Assembly: GCA_964490725.1 (NCBI GenBank)
Contig: CAZBDU010000115.1
Location: 1 to 15,246 of the forward strand
DNA from: CAZBDU01 sp964490725
GTDB taxonomy: Bacteria > Spirochaetota > Spirochaetia > SZUA-6 > DRHE01
Direction: 5' to 3'
DNA: 15,246 bases
Shown here: positions 5,256 through 12,222 of the stretch, in pieces
Layout of the letters: the number at the start of each line of letters is the position of its first letter
How positions within the stretch are numbered: the first letter of the stretch is position 1
Translations under genes and position numbers: made by a program
Notes under the pieces: model-generated
The model's database searches: none
What the model was told of the DNA's origin: nothing
Seen by the model: the letters and a program-made list of their open reading frames with translations, nothing else

Positions 5256-6796
5256 TCAATCGTTGCCGGCGGCTTGCTGGAGACGTCGTAGACCACCCTG
5301 CCGATCTCCGGCAGGCTGTTGGTGATGCGGGCGGAGATCTCCAGCAGGTCCCCGGAGGGGAAGGGAAAGACGTCCGCGGTCATCCCGTCGTGGGAGCTCA
5401 CCGCGCGCAGGGCCAGCACGTAGCCGTAGCGCCGGGCGTCTCCGGAGACCCCGACGGAGCGGATGGGCAGGAGCACGCCGAAGGCCTGCCAGATCCTGTC
5501 GTACAGGTCGCGCGCGCGCAGCTCTTCGATGTAGATGTGGTCCGCCTTCTGGAGCAGCGCGCACTTCTCGCGGGTGACCTCTCCCAGGATGCGCACCCCC
5601 AGGCCCGGGCCCGGAAAGGGGTGGCGCCCCACCGTCTCCGCGGCCAGCCCCAGGCGCCGCCCCAGGGCCCTCACCTCGTCCTTGTAGAGCTCGGACAGCG
5701 GTTCCAGCAGCAGGCCCTGCTCGCGTTTGGCCTCCACCAGCGGAGAGCGCACGTTGTGGTGGCTCTTGATCACCTTGGCCTTCCCGCCCACCCCCTTGCC
5801 GGACTCGATGAGATCCGTGTACAGCGTGCCCTGGGCCAGGAAGGCGTGATCCACGCCCAGGGCCGCGACCTCCTCGGCCTGAACGCGCATGAAGAGGTCC
5901 CCGATGATGCGGCGCTTCCCTTCGGGGTCCTCCACGCCCTGGAGGGCCGCGAAGAAGCGTTCCGAGGCGTCGACCACCGACAGGTGCCGCGCGCCGAGGC
6001 GCGAGAGGAGGCGGCGCACCTCCTGGGTCTCCCCCAGCCGCATCAGGCCGGTGTCGATGTACATCAGGTGCACCTGCTCCGGCCCCAGGGCGGAAAGCAA
6101 AAGAGCGGCCACTACGGTGGAGTCCACGCCCCCGGAGGTGAGCAGCAGCACCCGCTCCCCGCCCACCCGGTCCCGGAGACGGTTTCGGATCTGCGCCAGG
6201 TAGGCCTCCACCGTCCATTGCCGGCGGGCTCCGCAGATGCCCACGACGAAGTTCGACAGAATGGTGTCGCCGTGCTCGCAGTGGGTGACCTCCGGGTGGA
6301 ACTGGAGCCCGTAGACCGGGGCGGACTCGGCGGCGATCACCGCCGCCAGCCCGTTCTCCGAGACGGCCACTGTGCGGAATCCCGGGGCAGGCTTCTCGAT
6401 GGTGTCGCCATGGCTCATCCAGCTCACGAAGCCTTCCGGAACTCCCTGGAGCAGCGGGGTGGCCTCCAGGATGCGGATTCTGGCCCTGCCGTACTCCTTG
6501 TGGTCCAGGCACGCCACCCGCCCTCCCCCGTCGTGGGTGATCCTCTGCGCCCCGTAGCAGATCCCCAGCGCCGGCACGGGCCACCGGTACACGGCGGGGT
6601 CCGGCCGGGGCGCATCCGTGTCGTACACGGAGGCCGGCGAGCCGGACAGCACCAGCCCCCGCACCTCCGGGCCCATCTGCCCCTCCAGAGGCCCGTCCCC
6701 CGGAACGATTCTGGAATACACTCCCAGCTCGCGGATCCTGCGCCCGATGAGCTGGGTGGTCTGACTGCCGAAATCCAGGATCAGGATGGTGTCCAC
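5246..6796 (-). CDS. guaA: GMP synthase (glutamine-hydrolysing)
   Basis: Converts XMP to GMP using ATP and glutamine, the last step of the guanine branch. The 516-aa length is normal for the fused enzyme. The N-terminal class I amidotransferase domain has ILDFGSQ (6-12), nucleophile Cys80 in GICYG, and His167/Glu169 in LQFHPEV. The ATP-pyrophosphatase domain has the PP-loop SGGVDST (221-227). The C-terminal dimerisation domain has the HPFPGPGLGVRILGEVT signature and ends in the typical SSKPPATIEWE. Start is GTG at 6794-6796, 16 bp inside the end of purA, with AGGA close upstream; translation is evidently coupled to purA. The downstream HTH gene begins within its last codons. Nothing in the active sites looks damaged. 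Confidence 0.97.
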   Translation of the reverse strand: MDTILILDFGSQTTQLIGRRIRELGVYSRIVPGDGPLEGQMGPEVRGLVLSGSPASVYDTDAPRPDPAVYRWPVPALGICYGAQRITHDGGGRVACLDHKEYGRARIRILEATPLLQGVPEGFVSWMSHGDTIEKPAPGFRTVAVSENGLAAVIAAESAPVYGLQFHPEVTHCEHGDTILSNFVVGICGARRQWTVEAYLAQIRNRLRDRVGGERVLLLTSGGVDSTVVAALLLSALGPEQVHLMYIDTGLMRLGETQEVRRLLSRLGARHLSVVDASERFFAALQGVEDPEGKRRIIGDLFMRVQAEEVAALGVDHAFLAQGTLYTDLIESGKGVGGKAKVIKSHHNVRSPLVEAKREQGLLLEPLSELYKDEVRALGRRLGLAAETVGRHPFPGPGLGVRILGEVTREKCALLQKADHIYIEELRARDLYDRIWQAFGVLLPIRSVGVSGDARRYGYVLALRAVSSHDGMTADVFPFPSGDLLEISARITNSLPEIGRVVYDVSSKPPATIEWE

Positions 6797-8010
6797 GGAT
6801 CCTGCCTGACGATGGTCTCGTGCCGGTTGTAGCCCACCGAGACGATGCTCACGGGAACCCCCACATGCTCCTCGATGCTGCCGATGTAGCGGCGGGCGGC
6901 CTCCGGCAGCTCCCCGAAGGTGCGGCAGCCTTTGATGGCCTGCCGCCAGCCGGGGAAGGAGCGCAGCACCGGCTCCGCGCGCTCCAGGTCCCCGGCCGAG
7001 GCGGGAAAGTCATCCACCGCGGCGCCGTCGATCCGGTAGGCCACGCAGGCCTTGATCTCCTCCATGCCGTCGTACACGTCCGGGTGCGTCAGCGCCAGAG
7101 CGGCGATGCCGTTGCTGCGGCAGGCGTAGCGCAGGGCCACCAGGTCCAGGTAGCCGCAGCGCCGGGGCCGCCCGGTGGTCACCCCGTACTCCCGCCCGAT
7201 CTCCCTCACCCGCTCGCCCAGATCTCCGTCCCGTTCGGGGGTGAACTCCGAGGGGAAGGGCCCGTTGCCCACCCGGGTCGAGTAGGCCTTGAACACCCCC
7301 AGCACCCGGTCGATGGCGGTGGGCCCGATTCCCGCGCCCACCGCCGCCCCGGCGGCACAGGACATGCCCGAGGAGACGTAGGGGTAGGTGCCCAGGTCCA
7401 GGTCCAGAAGCGTCCCCTGGGCGCCCTCGAAGAGCACGTTCCTTCCTGCGTTCTCGGCCAGGTGCAGCGGGAGGTCCACCATCATTTCCCTGAGGGGCTC
7501 CCGGTACGGCTCCAGGAAGCGGCGGTCGGCTGCCTCCAGGCCGTCCCACACTGGCGGGTCGAACAGATCCACCAGCCGCACGCCTGTGCGGTAGGCCTTC
7601 TCGGCATAGGCGATGCCGATCCCGCGCCCGGTGGTCCCCAGGGGGGTCTTGCGCTCCCGGTCGCGCCGCAGGTCCATTTCCTTGTAGCGGGGAAGCACCA
7701 GGTGTGCGCGGTCCGCCACGAACAGGCGCCCCCGCCACTGGATCCCCTTTTCGTCCAGGAGCTCGAGCTCCTGAAAGAGCACCTCCAGGTCCACCACCAT
7801 GCCGATCCCCAGGATCGACTCCTTCCCCGGGGTGAGGACCCCGGAGGGGACCAGGTGGAACTTGTAGGTCTCACCCTCGATCACCACGGTGTGCCCCGCG
7901 TTGGCGCCTCCGGAGTAGCGGACCACGATTTCCGCCCCCTCCGCCAGAAAATCCACCAGCTTTCCCTTGCCTTCGTCTCCCCACTGGGCACCAATCACGA
8001 CCAGTTTCAT
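6781..8010 (-). CDS. purA: Adenylosuccinate synthetase
   Basis: Makes adenylosuccinate from IMP, aspartate and GTP, the first committed step to AMP. The 409 aa are slightly short compared with the common ~430. Visible are the P-loop-like GDEGKGK (11-17) with catalytic Asp12, GGANAGHT (34-41) with catalytic His40, GTTGRGIG (125-132), EGAQGTLLDLDLGTYPYVSS (195-214, IMP site), TTGRPRRCGYLD (278-289) and SVGYN near the C-terminus. The guanine-recognition segment is THPD (308-311) where most bacterial enzymes have TKLD; the Asp that reads guanine is kept. ATG at 8008-8010 has GGAG five bases upstream and follows the chemoreceptor stop by 10 bp. It overlaps guaA by 16 bp, so both branches from IMP are made from one transcript. 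Confidence 0.97.
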   Translation of the reverse strand: MKLVVIGAQWGDEGKGKLVDFLAEGAEIVVRYSGGANAGHTVVIEGETYKFHLVPSGVLTPGKESILGIGMVVDLEVLFQELELLDEKGIQWRGRLFVADRAHLVLPRYKEMDLRRDRERKTPLGTTGRGIGIAYAEKAYRTGVRLVDLFDPPVWDGLEAADRRFLEPYREPLREMMVDLPLHLAENAGRNVLFEGAQGTLLDLDLGTYPYVSSGMSCAAGAAVGAGIGPTAIDRVLGVFKAYSTRVGNGPFPSEFTPERDGDLGERVREIGREYGVTTGRPRRCGYLDLVALRYACRSNGIAALALTHPDVYDGMEEIKACVAYRIDGAAVDDFPASAGDLERAEPVLRSFPGWRQAIKGCRTFGELPEAARRYIGSIEEHVGVPVSIVSVGYNRHETIVRQDPWTPS

Positions 8011-8020
8011 AGGCTCTCCA

Positions 8021-9427
8021 CTACCGCTTCATCACCAGGGTGCTGTCCCAGGCCCTGTTGTCCAGCAGTCCCCGGAGCTTGGCTACCTCTTTTCTGAGCT
8101 CTCCCACCACCCGGCGGACGTGATCCGCGGCCATGCTGTTGTCCGTGGTGATCCGGCCGATCCTGTCCAGGGCGTCGCTGACCTCCCGCATGGCGGCGAG
8201 CTGCTCCTGGACGCCCTTGTGCAGCCGTTTCACCCCCTCCAGGTTGGCGCGCAGGTCCCTGTTGATGCGGTCGAAGATGCTTCCCGCCTCTCGGGAAGAC
8301 TCCCCTCCTCCGAACAGCACGCGTTCCATCTCCTTCACCAGGCGGCTGATCTCCCCCGCGGTTTCCGAGGAGCGCTCCGCCAGGGTGCGGATCTCCGAGG
8401 CCACCACCGAAAAGCCCGACTTCTCCTCCCCGCTGCGGGAGGCCTCGATCCCCGCGTTCAGCGCCAGCAGGTTGGTCTGGTCGGCGATCTCGTTGATCAG
8501 CTCCAGCGAATAGTCCATGCGGTCCGCCACCTCGTGGATGTCCCGGATCTCGTCCAGCACCTTGTGCAGGATCAGGTTGCCGTTGGCGGAGAACTGGGCG
8601 GTCTGGCGGACCGTGTCGGCGGACTCCCTGGTGATCCTGGAGATCTGGGTCATGGCCGTGCGCACCTGCTCCGCCGAGGCCGCGATGCGCTCGATGCCGC
8701 CGGCCTGGTTGCGCGCCCCTGTGGCCAGGCCGGTGGAGATCCGCTCCAGGTTCGCCACCAGCTGCCCCAGGTTGTAGATGGCCACCTGGACGATCTCCAT
8801 GGCCATCCGGAGGCGCCGGCTGGAGCGCTGCAGATCCTCGGTGACCAGGTTCTCCCGCAGAAGGCGGTGGAAGGTGCGGCAGAGGCGCCAGAAGATCGCT
8901 CCCGCCGCCGGAATGAAGGCGGGCACAAAGAGGGTGTATCCCGGCACCTCGCCGATGCGGTCGAAGAGAAAGTACAGCAGCAGCACCAACCCGGCGGCCA
9001 GGCCGGCGGCCAGGGCCGTGGCCAGAGTGGCCGCCGGCCTGAGCTCCGCCAGCGCGTAGATCGGCGGTACCAGGAAATACAGCTGGCTGGCAACCAGCAG
9101 CAGGGTCCCCGCCGTGCCCGGCGGCAGCTCCAGGGCAGCCGCCATGAACACCGCGGCGGCCAGCACGTCCATCAGGGGAGAAATCACCGCGTAGCGGTCC
9201 TGATAGGTGCCGCGGGCCGTGAGGCCCAGGACCGCCGCCGAATAGGAGGCCGCCAGCAGGAAGGTCAGGAGGCTCAGCAGGCGCAGCGCCGTGAAGAGGG
9301 GGGGCGGGTCTGCCAGGAGCGCAAGGAGGACGGTCAGGAGCCCCAGGTAGGAAATCCGCACCACGGAGGCTCGCCGCTCCTCTGCCACGAGACGGGTGAA
9401 GATGAGCCGGCTGAGCCCCTCTACCAT
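8021..9427 (-). CDS. Methyl-accepting chemotaxis protein with six-helix membrane sensor region
   Basis: Membrane chemoreceptor of 468 aa. The N-terminal third has about six hydrophobic helices (roughly 23-39, 47-69, 79-101, 106-128, 132-155, 161-181) with short loops and no large periplasmic domain, so it would sense a small, membrane-associated or intracellular signal. After a HAMP-less linker, a long coiled-coil signalling domain follows (about 200-455). Its hairpin tip INEIADQTNLLALNAGIEAS ... GFSVVASEIRTLAERS (311-353) is the contact site for CheA/CheW; the usual AAIEAARAGE is here AGIEASRSGE. No C-terminal NWETF-type adaptation peptide is present. The ATG at 9425-9427 has no ribosome site and lies at the predicted transcription start, so the mRNA may be leaderless. 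It heads the operon with purA (10 bp downstream), guaA and the HTH gene. The start could also be slightly internal. Confidence 0.9.
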   Translation of the reverse strand: MVEGLSRLIFTRLVAEERRASVVRISYLGLLTVLLALLADPPPLFTALRLLSLLTFLLAASYSAAVLGLTARGTYQDRYAVISPLMDVLAAAVFMAAALELPPGTAGTLLLVASQLYFLVPPIYALAELRPAATLATALAAGLAAGLVLLLYFLFDRIGEVPGYTLFVPAFIPAAGAIFWRLCRTFHRLLRENLVTEDLQRSSRRLRMAMEIVQVAIYNLGQLVANLERISTGLATGARNQAGGIERIAASAEQVRTAMTQISRITRESADTVRQTAQFSANGNLILHKVLDEIRDIHEVADRMDYSLELINEIADQTNLLALNAGIEASRSGEEKSGFSVVASEIRTLAERSSETAGEISRLVKEMERVLFGGGESSREAGSIFDRINRDLRANLEGVKRLHKGVQEQLAAMREVSDALDRIGRITTDNSMAADHVRRVVGELRKEVAKLRGLLDNRAWDSTLVMKR

Positions 9428-9434
9428 AAGGCAA

Positions 9435-9463
9435 GTGATATATGATAATGTCGCTTTTGTAAA
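9435..9463 (-). promoter_or_regulatory. Candidate promoter of the chemoreceptor-purA-guaA operon
   Basis: On the minus strand TTTACA (9463-9458), a 17-bp spacer and TATCAC (9440-9435). It matches 5 of 6 and 4 of 6 consensus bases, in the only AT-rich stretch nearby. The predicted start at about 9428 is one base before the ATG, which suggests a leaderless transcript. The same AT-rich stretch contains TATGAT (9441-9446) on the plus strand, a possible -10 for the divergent TPR gene, but I found no matching -35. Confidence 0.45.
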
Positions 9464-9487
9464 GGTTCGTGGGATTTGGAGCAGTCA

Positions 9488-11371
9488 GTGCATACCTTGT
9501 TCGAGGAGGCTCTCCGGGCGGGACGCGACCGCGACTACCGGCGGGCCGTGGAACTGCTCCAATCGGTGATCTGCTCGACCGACGAGATTCCCGAGGCCCT
9601 TCTCTACCTGGGACGGGGCTACCACGCCCTGGAGGACTATCCCCGGGCGATCGGGGCCCTGGAATCCTACCTCCGCCGCAGCCCGGAGTCGGTGCGGGGC
9701 CACTTCTTCCTGGGCCGCTCCTACCTGGCCCTGGGGGTGATCAGGCCTGCGGTGGGTCACCTCCTGCAGGCGGTCAGGCTCGATGAGGGGTTCGTTCCCG
9801 CCCTGGGCCTGGCCGGCCTGGCCCTGCTGCGCGACGGCAGGCCCAGGACCGCCGTCGAGTACTTCGAACGCGCGCTGCGGCTGGACCCCAACCAGGCACA
9901 GATCTTCACGGGTTACCTGAACGCGCTGCTGACCCACGCGGTGCGGCTGTTTCGCCGCCGGCGCTACGAGGAAGCCCTGCAGCACTTCGAGTTCATTGGC
10001 AAACACCGCCCGGACAGCCTGCCGGTCAACCTGTACCTGGCCAGGATCCATCGCGAGCTCGGCGATGCCGCCAGGGCGGTGGAGCACCTGGACCGGGCCA
10101 CTGCCCTGGCCCCGGACGATCCCGTGCTCTATCTCCAGAAGGCCGCGACCCACCTGGCCGGGGGCAACCACACTGAGGCCTACCAGGAGCTGAGCCGCGG
10201 CATGGAGCTGCTGGGCCGCACGCGGGCCCCGGTGGCGGACCCCGACAGCCTGCTGCGCTTGATCACGGTGATCCTTTTCCAGAACCGGCGCTTCCGAGAG
10301 GCGCTGCGCAGCGGCCGGCGGCTGCTGCGCCGCCAGTATGGAGACCCCGAGCTCCATGCCCTGGTGGCGGAGTGCCTGCGCAACATCGGCGAGCTCCGCA
10401 AGGCGGGCAACCACTTCCGGCGGGCCATCGAAGGCGCCGGCGACCGGGAAGAGCTGTATTACGGGCTGGCAGGGGTGCTCTGGGAGGCGGAGGAGTACCA
10501 GGAGCTGGCGCGGGTGCTGCGCAGGCTGCGCCGGCTGTCGCCCCGGGACCCGGTGGCCGGCTACTACATGGCCCTGTCCATGCCCTTCCTCGGCGCTCCC
10601 TACGACCAGACCATTCCGGCCCTGCAGGAGGAGATCCGCCGCAGCGGGCCGGACCTGCACCTGATGCTGGCCCTGGGCCGGGAGTATCTGCGGGCCGAGC
10701 TGCCGGAGCTGGCGGTGGGATGGTTCCGGCGGACCCTGCGGCGGGAAGAAGCCAACGAGGAGGCGCTGTACTGCCTCCTGGAGGCGCAGAAGCGCCTGGA
10801 GGACGGCGGCGAGCTGCGCAGCGCCTATACCGAGCTGCTCAAGCACTACCCTCAGGATCGCGAGGTGCAGCGGGAGTACGTGCGGCTGCTGTTCGACCAG
10901 CAGGACTACCAGGAGGCCAGCAACGCGATCGTGCGCCTCCTGCCCTACGAGGCGGCAAGCCTGCAGCTGCGCAAGATGCTCGCCATCAGCTATCGCAAGC
11001 TGAAGAGGTACGGCGAAGCCGTCCCCCTGTTCCGGGAGCTGCTGCGGGAAGATCCCACCTCGGAGCCCTTGCTGCGTTCGCTGGTGTACTGCCTGGAGGA
11101 GACTGGGAACCGCCGGGAGGCCATCCGGCTGCTGGAGAAGGCCGTGCCGGTGTTCCGCGCCCGCCCCTCGGTGCTGCTGCCGCTGGGGGTGATGTACTTC
11201 AAGGAGGGGCAGATGGAGAAGGCGGCCAGCACCTTCAGGCTGGTTCTCTCCGCCGTCCCCGGGGACTGGAAGGCGCACCTCAACCTGGCGCGGGTGTACC
11301 GGGAGACCGGCAACTCCGAGTTCGCGCGACGCTACCAGCAGCGCGCCGAGGAGCTGCGGGCGGGGGGATGA
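9488..11371 (+). CDS. Large tetratricopeptide-repeat protein
   Basis: A 627-aa protein built almost entirely of helical TPR units. Recognisable repeats include ALLYLGRGYHALEDYPRAIG, then a run ending YLRRSPES, and units with FERALRLDPNQ, LARIHRELGDAARAVEHL and LNLARVYRETGNSEFARRY near the end. I count over ten 34-residue-like units, some degenerate. TPR arrays are scaffolds for protein-protein contact; no enzyme domain, signal peptide or membrane helix is visible, so it is probably cytoplasmic. I chose GTG at 9488 because GGAG stands six bases upstream; TTG at 9476 would add four residues and has a poorer site. It is divergent from the chemoreceptor gene. The stop TGA overlaps the ATG of the broken MetE-like gene (ATGA), so the two were once a coupled pair. 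Confidence 0.9.
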   Translation: MHTLFEEALRAGRDRDYRRAVELLQSVICSTDEIPEALLYLGRGYHALEDYPRAIGALESYLRRSPESVRGHFFLGRSYLALGVIRPAVGHLLQAVRLDEGFVPALGLAGLALLRDGRPRTAVEYFERALRLDPNQAQIFTGYLNALLTHAVRLFRRRRYEEALQHFEFIGKHRPDSLPVNLYLARIHRELGDAARAVEHLDRATALAPDDPVLYLQKAATHLAGGNHTEAYQELSRGMELLGRTRAPVADPDSLLRLITVILFQNRRFREALRSGRRLLRRQYGDPELHALVAECLRNIGELRKAGNHFRRAIEGAGDREELYYGLAGVLWEAEEYQELARVLRRLRRLSPRDPVAGYYMALSMPFLGAPYDQTIPALQEEIRRSGPDLHLMLALGREYLRAELPELAVGWFRRTLRREEANEEALYCLLEAQKRLEDGGELRSAYTELLKHYPQDREVQREYVRLLFDQQDYQEASNAIVRLLPYEAASLQLRKMLAISYRKLKRYGEAVPLFRELLREDPTSEPLLRSLVYCLEETGNRREAIRLLEKAVPVFRARPSVLLPLGVMYFKEGQMEKAASTFRLVLSAVPGDWKAHLNLARVYRETGNSEFARRYQQRAEELRAGG

Positions 11372-11623
11372 TGGAGCGGTTGAAGACCGCCATCGTGGGA
11401 AGCTACCCCAAGCCCTATGCTCGGCGTCCTGAACGTGGGCTCGAACCGCGTGGAGCGGGAGGCCGAGCTGGCCGCCCGGGTGGAGGAGGCGACGCGCTGG
11501 GTTCCACCGGAGCGCCTGATGCTGGCCCCGGATTGCGGCATGTTTCAGCTCTCCCGCCGTGCGGCCCGGGCCAAGCTTCGAAACATGACCAGAGCCGCGG
11601 CCCTGGCGGAGTATTTTTCTTGA
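11368..11623 (+). pseudogene. Internally deleted MetE-like methyltransferase gene
   Basis: The start ATGATG (11368-11373, overlapping the TPR stop) reads MMERLKTAIVGSYPKP, the typical N-terminus of cobalamin-independent methionine synthase-like (MetE C-terminal/UroD fold) proteins. From about 11417, in the next frame, comes GVLNVGSNRVEREAELAARV ... VPPERLMLAPDCGM ... KLRNM, the typical C-terminal end, including the Cys of the Zn-binding PDCG motif. Intact relatives have roughly 330-370 residues, so about 270 central codons, with the His-x-Cys zinc ligands and substrate site, are absent and the junction near 11413-11420 is out of frame. The product cannot be an active methyltransferase. Reading on in the first frame gives only unrelated Arg/Gly-rich sequence. 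An assembly error could mimic this deletion. The C-terminal piece alone has an ATG at 11417 but no ribosome site. Confidence 0.8.
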
Positions 11624-11647
11624 TCTTTCCGCAACGTGCTCTATAAT
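11620..11647 (+). promoter_or_regulatory. Promoter of the 188-aa gene, leaderless geometry
   Basis: TTGATC (11620-11625), a 16-bp spacer and a perfect TATAAT (11642-11647). The predicted start of transcription at about 11654 is two bases before the ATG at 11656, and no ribosome binding site lies between. The -35 overlaps the TGA at the end of the MetE-like remnant. Confidence 0.65.
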
Positions 11648-11655
11648 GTCACACT

Positions 11656-12222
11656 ATGGCAACCCGAGCACTCGATCTGTTCAAGGCCTACGCGCAGGAC
11701 AAGCTGCCCAAGGAAGGGGGCTACATCGTCTCTTCCTTCTTCCAGGAAGCTTCGGCCTACGCCAAGTACGAGGTGGTGGCTTACAGTGCGGTGAAGGCCA
11801 TCTATCTGACCCAGGAGGGGCTGACCTTCCAGTCGGACGGCAACAAGCTGTTCGTGCTCTCCGAGCCGGCCAACTACCACCGCAAGCACATGGAACCCTT
11901 CACGCGGGACAGCCGGCACCAGATCCCGCACCGCTTCGGCGAGCTGGAGGTGGTGACTGCCAAGAACCAGACCCGCATCATGATCAGCAAGGACCCGGTC
12001 CTGAGCTACGCCTCCTTCACCGTTCTCAAGCCCACGGGCATCAACTTTGCCTTCATCTTCTACAAGCTGCCGGACGTGCTGGAGACGATACTTCACTTTT
12101 TCGAGAAGACCCTCAACCAGGAGGCCGGCGTTCCCAAGTCAGACGCCACTGCGGCGGCGCGCAAGATCGTGGAAGGAATTGACAGGTTCACCATCTGGCA
12201 GGATACCGAAGGGCAGCTCTAG
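11656..12222 (+). CDS. Protein of unknown function (188 aa), probably from a leaderless mRNA
   Basis: I do not recognise the family. The protein is soluble and mixed alpha/beta, with an N-terminal MATRALDLFKAYAQDKLPKEGGY, a hydrophobic-aromatic core (EVVAYSAVKAIYLTQEGLTF, residues about 39-58) and a C-terminal segment FAFIFYKLPDVLETILHFFEKTL, then a charged helix ending in IWQDTEGQL. It has no Cys pairs, no nucleotide-binding loop and no signal peptide. The ATG at 11656 follows the promoter at 11620-11647 at leaderless distance. Codon choice (strong GC at third positions) matches the neighbours, so it looks like a native, expressed gene. It converges on the PPDK paralogue: its TAG stop (12220-12222) lies in a CTAG shared with that gene's stop, so the 3' ends overlap by 4 bp. 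Confidence 0.8.
   Translation: MATRALDLFKAYAQDKLPKEGGYIVSSFFQEASAYAKYEVVAYSAVKAIYLTQEGLTFQSDGNKLFVLSEPANYHRKHMEPFTRDSRHQIPHRFGELEVVTAKNQTRIMISKDPVLSYASFTVLKPTGINFAFIFYKLPDVLETILHFFEKTLNQEAGVPKSDATAAARKIVEGIDRFTIWQDTEGQL
12219..12222. other. Shared CTAG: convergent genes with overlapping stop codons
   Basis: The palindrome CTAG contains the TAG stop of the plus-strand 188-aa gene (12220-12222) and, on the complement, the TAG stop of the PPDK-like gene (12221-12219). No hairpin or T-run separates the genes, so their transcripts probably overlap. Confidence 0.9.

Noticed and set aside
5231..8097. Long plus-strand open frames (533 and 425 codons) opposite guaA and purA
   Set aside because: They mirror genuine, motif-rich guaA and purA, and their translations show no domain pattern.
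9485..11278. 597-codon minus-strand frame opposite the TPR gene
   Set aside because: The plus-strand frame shows clear TPR periodicity; the opposite frame is Gln/Gly/His-rich shadow sequence without a ribosome site.
11374..11646. Continuation of the first frame of the MetE-like remnant as a longer protein
   Set aside because: After PKPYA the frame turns into Arg/Gly/Pro-rich sequence with no similarity to the family, while the next frame carries the recognisable C-terminus.
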